A stretch of DNA of 11,821 nucleotides from Acidobacteriota bacterium. Lineage in GTDB: Bacteria; Acidobacteriota; Blastocatellia; Pyrinomonadales; Pyrinomonadaceae. Below, one piece after another: positions 7,545-11,821 of this stretch; positions within the stretch are counted from its first letter, which is position 1, and the number at the start of each line of letters is the position of its first letter. The notes beneath the pieces are model-generated. The model was not told where the DNA came from. It saw only the letters and a program-made list of their open reading frames with translations, and did no database searches. A program made the position numbers and the translations under genes. The DNA lies in the NCBI GenBank assembly GCA_013696385.1, contig JACCYR010000148.1, positions 1 to 11,821 of the forward strand, written 5' to 3'.

Positions 7545-7579
7545 AAAAAAGGCAAAGTAATTTCTACTTTGCCTTTTTT
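7545..7579. terminator. bidirectional intrinsic terminator
   Basis: AAAAAAGGCAAAGTA (7545-7559) and TACTTTGCCTTTTTT (7565-7579) are perfect complements around a 5-nt loop. A T-run closes the hairpin in both orientations, so it can end both the ATP-grasp transcript (plus) and the response-regulator transcript (minus), whose stop codons are 5 nt to its left and 39 nt to its right. Confidence 0.92.
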
Positions 7580-7618
7580 CTTCAATAAAGCATCTTATTC
7601 AAAAATGTTTTCGGTTCT

Positions 7619-8344
7619 TCAGTCTCCATTTTCAATGACAAACCGGTAACCGACTCCGCGCACGGTTTGCAGAAATTTCGGATTATTCGGCTCATCTTCC
7701 AGATATTTGCGAAGCCGCACAATAAAATTATCAATCGCCCGCGTGTCCGTGTCTTCGTGCAAATCCCAAACTTCCTCCAAAATCGTTTTGCGCGAAACGG
7801 CATTTCCGGCGTTTTCAATCAGATGGCGAAGCAGTTTAACTTCCATCAAAGTCAGACGAATTGTTTCCTCTTCGGTTTTTATTTCCAGATTTGTAAAATC
7901 AATTGTTTTATTATTGATGGCAAAAATTTCCTTTGCAGCTGGCGAACTCTGAAAAGAATTTGTTTCACGTTTGAGCCATTCGCGCCGCCGTAGCAAACCG
8001 TTTAAACGCGCCATAAAAATTGACAGTTCAAAAGGCTTCGGCAGATAATCGTCCGTTCCTGCCGCAAAACCCTGAAGAACGTCTTCGGGACGACTTCGCG
8101 CCGTGAGCATCAGAATCGGCGTGTAATTTTCAGCTTCGCGGAGTGTTTTAGCCACCGTAAAACCGCTTAATTCAGGCAGCATGACATCTAAAACAATTGC
8201 ATCAAACTGTTTATTTTCAGTTAATAAAATTTGCAAAGCCTGTTTGCCGTCACCGACGATTTCAACCTCGAAATTTTCGGCTTCGAGATTAAAACGTAAA
8301 CCTTCCGCGATATGTTGTTCGTCTTCGACAATTAAAATTTTCAT
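7619..8344 (-). CDS. OmpR/PhoB-family response regulator
   Basis: 241 residues, normal family length. The receiver domain (about 1-118) has the acidic pair E7/D8, phosphoacceptor D53 in VLDVMLPE, T81 in LTARS and K103 in LPKPF; all key residues are present. The C-terminal winged helix (about 143-238) includes the TLMEVKLLRHLIENAG recognition region and ends in RGVGYRF, diagnostic of OmpR/PhoB. When phosphorylated by its kinase it should bind DNA as a dimer, usually at direct repeats. The kinase gene lies just upstream on the same strand, 44 nt away, so the two form an operon with kinase first. The start is embedded in the degenerate 7-bp repeat array and has no Shine-Dalgarno site. Targets are unknown; the desaturase upstream is a candidate by position. 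Confidence 0.95.
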   Translation of the reverse strand: MKILIVEDEQHIAEGLRFNLEAENFEVEIVGDGKQALQILLTENKQFDAIVLDVMLPELSGFTVAKTLREAENYTPILMLTARSRPEDVLQGFAAGTDDYLPKPFELSIFMARLNGLLRRREWLKRETNSFQSSPAAKEIFAINNKTIDFTNLEIKTEEETIRLTLMEVKLLRHLIENAGNAVSRKTILEEVWDLHEDTDTRAIDNFIVRLRKYLEDEPNNPKFLQTVRGVGYRFVIENGD

Positions 8345-8346
8345 AG

Positions 8347-8412
8347 TGAATCGCTAATTGTAAATTGTAAATAGAAATCAATCACTATTTACGATTTACC
8401 ATTTACGACTTT
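8347..8412. repeat. inverted pair of degenerate 7-bp tandem repeats between kinase and response regulator
   Basis: On the plus strand, 8385-8412 reads as four units CTATTTA, CGATTTA, CCATTTA, CGACTTT. On the minus strand, 8374-8347 reads CTATTTA, CAATTTA, CAATTAG, CGATTCA. The two arrays face each other across 10 nt, so TAAATTGTAAATAG (8361-8374) can pair with CTATTTACGATTTA (8385-8398) with a single G-T wobble. The left array runs up to the response-regulator start; the right array contains the kinase stop codon (8389-8391) and encodes its last residues, VVNGKS. The element resembles the short heptanucleotide tandem repeats (STRR) known from cyanobacteria; relation to them is not shown. Confidence 0.7.
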
Positions 8413-9297
8413 AGGTAATTGGACAATAAATGTGCTTCCTTTTTCTTCACCTTTACTTTCCACCCAAATTTTTCCGCCGTGTTTTTTGACGATTGAGCGA
8501 ACAATGTAAAGTCCCAAACCCGTGCCTTTGGCTTTTTGCGTCGAAAGATTTGGAACTCGATAAAAACGCTTAAAGATTCGCTTCAGTTCATTCTGTGCAA
8601 TCCCGACACCCGAATCTTTAATACGAATTTCAACTTTTTTCTTATCCGAGTTTTTCATCTCAACCAAAATTTTTACATTGTTTTTAGAATACTTTACGGC
8701 ATTGTCTAAAAGGTTTGTAAAAACAGTTTGAAGTTCCGCCGCATCGCCCGAAACTTTTATATTATTTTTGATTTCGGCAAATTCTATCGTGTTTTCATTT
8801 AAATTATAACGACGGCGAATTATCTCAACCGATTCTTTCAGGAGTTTTTCGAGATTGATTTGAGAAATGTTCAATAAACGCTTGCGTTCGCGCGTCTGTC
8901 CGGCTTGCAAAACCTGTTCGACGGTATTCAATAGACGATTGCTGTCAGTCAGCATAATCTCATAAAATTCGAGGCGTTTGTCTTCGGCAACTTCGCGTGT
9001 TTTCAAGGTTTCGAGATAAAGTCGAATCGAAGCAATCGGCGTTTTTAATTCGTGCGTAACGGCGTTTAAAAATGCGTCGTGCTGTTCGTTGCGACGAATT
9101 TCGCGGACGAGAAAAATTGTGTTAAGAATTAAACCTGTGATGATTAGAGCAAAAAAGATAACGCCTAGAATAAGCAGCGCGACTTGCCGCAGATTGAGCA
9201 AAATCCAGCCGACATTCAGCGCAACCGCGATGGCAACAAGACAAATGCCCAAAACAAGGAAAACAACTGCGGCTTTTCTCCGACCTGCAACTCTCAT
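8389..9297 (-). CDS. sensor histidine kinase with minimal extracytoplasmic part
   Basis: 302 residues from ATG 9297 (MRVAGRRKAA). A longer frame from a TTG at 9378 is rejected because its extra residues come from the 7-bp repeats and a terminator hairpin. Two transmembrane segments (about 9-32 and 38-65) are joined by only a few residues, so there is no periplasmic sensor domain. Next come the dimerisation/phosphotransfer domain with H82 in THELKTP, and the ATPase domain: N box LLDNAVKYS (N209), G1 DSGVGI (228-233), F box IFKRFYRV, G2 GTGLGLYI (258-265). All catalytic residues are present. The layout fits an intramembrane-sensing kinase. It is co-directional with the response regulator 44 nt downstream, its likely partner. 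A desaturase gene lies upstream on the same strand, which suggests a membrane-state signal, though a terminator-like hairpin lies between. No Shine-Dalgarno site precedes the start. Confidence 0.93.
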   Translation of the reverse strand: MRVAGRRKAAVVFLVLGICLVAIAVALNVGWILLNLRQVALLILGVIFFALIITGLILNTIFLVREIRRNEQHDAFLNAVTHELKTPIASIRLYLETLKTREVAEDKRLEFYEIMLTDSNRLLNTVEQVLQAGQTRERKRLLNISQINLEKLLKESVEIIRRRYNLNENTIEFAEIKNNIKVSGDAAELQTVFTNLLDNAVKYSKNNVKILVEMKNSDKKKVEIRIKDSGVGIAQNELKRIFKRFYRVPNLSTQKAKGTGLGLYIVRSIVKKHGGKIWVESKGEEKGSTFIVQLPKVVNGKS

Positions 9298-9303
9298 TAT
9301 TGC

Positions 9304-9331
9304 TAAATGGTAAATGGTAAATGGTAAATGG
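9304..9331 (-). repeat. four perfect tandem copies of a 7-bp repeat
   Basis: The plus strand has TAAATGG four times without error, equal to CCATTTA on the minus strand, followed by a partial fifth unit. The unit matches CNATTTA in the arrays at 8347-8412 and 9382-9416. The array begins 6 nt upstream of the kinase start, so copy-number change here would alter the kinase leader. Confidence 0.9.
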
Positions 9332-9376
9332 TAAAGAAAAAGACCTTTGATTTTTCTGCGAGGAATCTCAAAGGTC
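9330..9376 (-). terminator. intrinsic terminator of the intact desaturase gene
   Basis: On the minus strand TCAAAGGTC and its partner (plus GACCTTTGA at 9342-9350 and TCAAAGGTC at 9368-9376) form a 9-bp perfect stem with a 17-nt loop, followed by the T-rich run TCTTTTTCTTT. It lies 39 nt after the desaturase stop, so it should separate desaturase transcription from the kinase operon, at least in part. Confidence 0.65.
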
Positions 9377-9381
9377 AAGTT

Positions 9382-9416
9382 CTATTTACTACTTACAATT
9401 CACTATTTACTAAATT
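9382..9416 (+). repeat. degenerate 7-bp repeat array at the end of the desaturase gene
   Basis: Five contiguous units: CTATTTA, CTACTTA, CAATTCA, CTATTTA, CTAAATT. It is in inverted orientation to the array at 9304-9331, with the terminator hairpin between them, and ends at the first base of the desaturase stop codon (9416-9418 on the minus strand). Confidence 0.65.
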
Positions 9417-10285
9417 TATGCCGCTTCGCGCAAAGGTTCGGCTTGAACTTTTTCTTTTTCCAATTCGTAAGCATAGACCTTTTTCGCCAGACCAATTTTT
9501 TCCAACGCTTTTATTTGCAGCCAATTCGCGTCAAATTCATACCACGCCAGACCGTGTTTTGCTGAACGCGGATTAGCGTGATGATTGTTGTGCCAGCCTT
9601 CGCCAAATGTCAAAGCAGCAATCAAACCGTTGTTGCGCGAATCGTCGTGCGTTTCAAAACGGCGCGTTCCCCACAGATGCGTTGCGGAATTGACCAGCCA
9701 AGTTGAATGCCAACCGATAACCTGACGCAGGAAAACGCCCCATAAAACCATCGAAAACCCGCCAATGGCAAATAAAATTATGCCTGCCAGAATCGGCGTT
9801 ACATAATAGTATTTTGATAAAAAGATATGAACTTTGTCTTTCATCAAATCCGGCGCGTAACGCCATTGCGTCGCTTCGTCCTGATTTTGCGCCGTTCCGC
9901 GAAAAATCCAGCCCATATGCGCCCAATAAGTGCCGTCGCGTGGTGAGTGCGGGTCTTTATCGGTTTCAGTGAAGGCATGATGAATACGATGCGTCGTAAC
10001 CCAATTGATTGCGCCCGACTGCAAGCCGAGTGTTCCGCAAAAGGTAAGAAAATACTCAACAAATTTTGGTGCTTTGAAACCGCGGTGAGTTAAAAGCCGG
10101 TGATAACCCATACCGATTCCCCAACTTCCCGCAATCCACCAAGTAACTGCGGCGGCAATTAGATTTTGCCAGCTAAATGTAAATAATGCCGCGACAGCCA
10201 AAATATGAAAAATTGTTACTGCCATCATTGTTATCCACTGAATTTCGTTTGATTTTGCTTGCTTAAATTCGACTACGTTCTGCAT
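9416..10285 (-). CDS. membrane fatty-acid (acyl-CoA/acyl-lipid) desaturase, delta-9 type
   Basis: 289 residues. All three histidine boxes of membrane di-iron desaturases are present: HRLLTH (62-67), HRIHH (99-103) and WHNNHH (231-236), plus the conserved NSATHLWG (199-206) and GWHSTW (181-186) segments. Hydrophobic segments at about 20-36, 40-60, 72-90, 152-168 and 170-190 fit the usual four-helix-plus arrangement with the boxes on the cytoplasmic side. The family introduces a cis double bond into long acyl chains using O2 and an electron donor, raising membrane fluidity. The start is supported by AGAGGG 8 nt upstream. A second desaturase lies 0.8 kb further upstream on the same strand. Substrate type (CoA or lipid) and double-bond position are inferred from family resemblance. 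Confidence 0.95.
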   Translation of the reverse strand: MQNVVEFKQAKSNEIQWITMMAVTIFHILAVAALFTFSWQNLIAAAVTWWIAGSWGIGMGYHRLLTHRGFKAPKFVEYFLTFCGTLGLQSGAINWVTTHRIHHAFTETDKDPHSPRDGTYWAHMGWIFRGTAQNQDEATQWRYAPDLMKDKVHIFLSKYYYVTPILAGIILFAIGGFSMVLWGVFLRQVIGWHSTWLVNSATHLWGTRRFETHDDSRNNGLIAALTFGEGWHNNHHANPRSAKHGLAWYEFDANWLQIKALEKIGLAKKVYAYELEKEKVQAEPLREAA

Positions 10286-10293
10286 TTATAAAA

Positions 10294-10299
10294 CCCTCT
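10294..10299 (-). promoter_or_regulatory. Shine-Dalgarno site of the intact desaturase gene
   Basis: On the minus strand AGAGGG lies 8 nt before the ATG at 10285, a strong and well-placed site that fixes the start. Confidence 0.7.
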
Positions 10300-10315
10300 T
10301 TAATGATTACTAAAA

Positions 10316-10353
10316 ATTGACATCCAACGCTTTCCTCTACGTTAGATGTCAAT
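10316..10353. promoter_or_regulatory. 14-bp inverted repeat upstream of the desaturase, probable operator
   Basis: ATTGACATCCAACG (10316-10329) and CGTTAGATGTCAAT (10340-10353) are reverse complements with one mismatch, around a 10-nt centre. It begins 30 nt upstream of the desaturase start. A size and symmetry like this are typical of sites for dimeric regulators of the TetR or GntR type, which often control fatty-acid genes; OmpR-type regulators usually prefer direct repeats. It could also fold as RNA in the 5' leader. Confidence 0.6.
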
Positions 10354-10360
10354 CTTAACA
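10352..10360 (-). promoter_or_regulatory. candidate extended -10 promoter for the desaturase
   Basis: The minus strand reads TGTTAAGAT, matching TGnTATAAT with two mismatches in the hexamer. Transcription would start near 10345, inside the inverted repeat, where a bound protein would block it. Motif match only. Confidence 0.3.
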
Positions 10361-10429
10361 GGTTTTCGGCAGTGCAATTGTAAGAGTTTTGTAATAGCGT
10401 AATTAAATGGTATTTTGCGGTCAAAGGAG

Positions 10430-10435
10430 TATAAT
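10430..10435 (+). promoter_or_regulatory. candidate -10 box for the small membrane protein gene
   Basis: A perfect TATAAT lies 58 nt before the ATG at 10494, but no convincing -35 box or TG extension accompanies it. The spacer 10286-10493 would then hold divergent promoters. Confidence 0.3.
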
Positions 10436-10493
10436 CAAGAACACAGTAAAATTTTGTCAGAGATAATAAATTCGCAAACTGTCAGGAGAAAAA

Positions 10494-10997
10494 ATGAGAG
10501 AAAACAATCCGACTATAACGGAAAAACCGCAGAGCAATTTAACTCGTTGGGGCATTTACGCATTGATTTTGTTGATGGTTTTTTTGTTGGGCTTGTTACC
10601 GATGTGGTGGCAAAAGCGGCAGGTTTCGCAAGAGCTTGAAGCGGCGCAAAAACAGCTTCGCAAATCTGAAATTAAAGGTTTGCTGACGACTTCGATTGTC
10701 GAATCAAAACGCGGCGAATATGAATCGGCGCGGCAAGACGCAAGTGAGTTTTACACACGCCTTCGCACCGAAACTGACAAAGGCGACGATAGTTTATTCA
10801 CAAAAGAAGAACGCGACAAACTGAAAATGACTTTTGATAATCGGGACAGCACAATAACGATGCTTGCGCAACGCGACCAAGCCTCAACCGAACGGTTGAC
10901 CGATATTTATGTAATTTATCAGCAAGCGATGGGACAAGCGCAATTACCTTCAGCTTCGCCGTCTGGCGCGTCGCCGACACTGCAACCGACTCAATAA
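10494..10997 (+). CDS. small single-pass membrane protein, unknown function
   Basis: 167 residues. AGGAG (10483-10487) six nt before the ATG supports the start. A polar N terminus is followed by one transmembrane segment (about 18-39, ending LPMWW), then KRQ, then a charged helical part (about 42-150) with heptad-like leucine/alanine spacing and a possible TPR-like helix pair at about 57-92, and a Ser/Pro/Ala-rich tail (about 151-167). The positive charges after the transmembrane segment (KRQ) versus R2/K11/R18 before it leave the topology undecided. I do not recognise the family. It is transcribed away from the intact desaturase and towards the second one, and sits alone between the two paralogues. 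Confidence 0.72.
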   Translation: MRENNPTITEKPQSNLTRWGIYALILLMVFLLGLLPMWWQKRQVSQELEAAQKQLRKSEIKGLLTTSIVESKRGEYESARQDASEFYTRLRTETDKGDDSLFTKEERDKLKMTFDNRDSTITMLAQRDQASTERLTDIYVIYQQAMGQAQLPSASPSGASPTLQPTQ

Positions 10998-11017
10998 AAA
11001 ATTTTTGTTGAAATTGA

Positions 11018-11059
11018 AAAAGATAACGGAAGGCTGTTCTACGCTTTTCGTCATCTTTT
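11018..11059. terminator. imperfect hairpin between convergent genes, probable terminator
   Basis: 11018-11034 can pair with 11043-11059 over 17 positions around an 8-nt loop, with one A-C mismatch and two G-T wobbles when read as plus-strand RNA. AAAAGAT and ATCTTTT form the base and a T-rich stretch follows. It lies between the stops of the small membrane protein (10997) and the second desaturase (11082), and is more stable on the plus strand than on the minus. Confidence 0.6.
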
Positions 11060-11081
11060 ATTCTGCTTTTATTCACAAATT

Positions 11082-11821
11082 TTACGCTGCTTGTTTCAAT
11101 TCATTTGAAGTTTTAACCACATCAGGAATGCGAATCTGTTTTGCCCAACCGAGTTTTTCAAAAATGCGAATCGTCAGCCAGTTCATATCGAATTGATACC
11201 ATTTCAAGCCGTGCCGTGCCGAAGAAGGATATGCGTGATGATTATTGTGCCAACCTTCGCCAAACGTCAAAAGCGCAACGAACCAATTATTGGTCGAATC
11301 ATCGTTTGTGTCGAAACGCCGTTTTCCGAAGATATGCGAGAGAGAATTGACAAACCAAGTTGTATGCCAGCCAACAACGACGCGCACAAAAACACCCCAC
11401 AAAATCATTGACCAGCCACCAATGGCAAATAAAACAAATGCCGAAATAATCAACGGAACGAAGTAGTATCTGGCTAACAGAACGTGAAATTTATCTTTGA
11501 GCAAATCGGGAACATAGCGTTTCAAGGTCGCTTCGTCGTGGTCGTTTGCCGTTCCGCGCAGAATCCAGCCGATATGCGCCCAGAAAAATCCGCGAATCGT
11601 CGAATGCGGGTCTTTATCGGTTTCGACAAATTGATGATGAATGCGGTGCGTCGCCACCCATTTCGGCGCGTCGTCCTGTATTGCCATCGCGCCGAAAATT
11701 GTAAGCGTATATTCCAACCATTTCGGAGCTTTGAAACTGCGATGCGTGAGCAAGCGATGATAACCCAATCCTACGCCCAAACTCCCGACAATCCAATTTC
11801 CGATGAGCATTGCCGCAACAT
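11082..11821 (-). CDS. second membrane fatty-acid desaturase (5' end outside window)
   Basis: The frame is open to the window edge; the ATG at 11810 aligns with an internal position of the intact desaturase, so the true N terminus (some 45 residues) lies beyond. Histidine boxes are complete: HRLLTH, HRIHH and WHNNHH, plus NSLSHIFG and GWHTTW. Hand alignment with the desaturase at 9416-10285 gives about 63% identity over about 218 residues (80 differences counted), so the two are paralogues rather than a recent exact duplication. It should perform the same type of reaction, acyl-chain desaturation in the cytoplasmic membrane, perhaps with different chain preference or under different conditions. 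Its C terminus is shorter, ending soon after AKQIRIPDVVK. The gene ends convergently with the small membrane protein, with a hairpin between. Confidence 0.93.
   Translation of the reverse strand, partial: VAAMLIGNWIVGSLGVGLGYHRLLTHRSFKAPKWLEYTLTIFGAMAIQDDAPKWVATHRIHHQFVETDKDPHSTIRGFFWAHIGWILRGTANDHDEATLKRYVPDLLKDKFHVLLARYYFVPLIISAFVLFAIGGWSMILWGVFVRVVVGWHTTWFVNSLSHIFGKRRFDTNDDSTNNWFVALLTFGEGWHNNHHAYPSSARHGLKWYQFDMNWLTIRIFEKLGWAKQIRIPDVVKTSNELKQAA

Noticed and set aside
9298..9378. Longer start (TTG) for the histidine kinase
   Set aside because: The extra 27 residues are translated 7-bp repeats and terminator stem, and the ATG at 9297 already precedes a proper charged N terminus and first membrane segment.
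9304..9416. CRISPR array
   Set aside because: Units are only 7 bp, contiguous and without spacers, and no cas gene is present.

Overview
The window looks like chromosomal DNA from an Acidobacteriota-type bacterium, probably class Blastocatellia (Pyrinomonadaceae-like). This is an inference from protein style: a TPR protein with a Pro/Thr/Glu-rich linker, a Uma2-family protein, an AT-leaning (mid-40s % GC by eye) but otherwise ordinary gene repertoire, and few strong Shine-Dalgarno sites. No rRNA, tRNA, phage or transposase gene was seen, so the assignment is tentative.

Left part, plus strand (1-7539). The window opens inside a large TPR protein with an exported-looking C-terminal domain, followed 7 nt later by a small secreted protein of unknown function. 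After a 223-nt spacer with a plausible extended -10 promoter comes a tight cluster: pspA (PspA/IM30/Vipp1-like membrane protector), a Uma2-family PD-(D/E)XK protein overlapping it by ATGA, an unrecognised membrane-hairpin/coiled-coil protein, then a type II antitoxin whose MazF/PemK-like toxin partner is frameshifted. A free-standing ATP-grasp ligase with a lysine-rich tail follows, behind a promoter-like sequence and a perfect 7-bp palindrome. It ends at a perfect 15-bp-arm hairpin that can terminate both strands.

Right part, mostly minus strand (7619-11821). Read in the direction of transcription: a 5'-truncated second fatty-acid desaturase at the right edge, an intact paralogous desaturase, a histidine kinase with almost no extracytoplasmic domain, and an OmpR/PhoB-type response regulator. 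A small single-pass membrane protein lies on the plus strand between the two desaturases. The intact desaturase has a 14-bp imperfect inverted repeat at its promoter and a terminator behind it.

How the genes may work together. The PspA cluster and the desaturase/two-component cluster both concern the state of the cytoplasmic membrane: PspA protects damaged membrane, desaturases adjust fluidity, and the kinase has the architecture of an intramembrane sensor. A functional link is inference only.

The most unusual DNA-level signal is a set of degenerate 7-bp tandem repeats (consensus CNATTTA) arranged as two inverted pairs in the spacers on either side of the kinase gene. They overlap its stop codon, the response-regulator start region and the desaturase stop codon.
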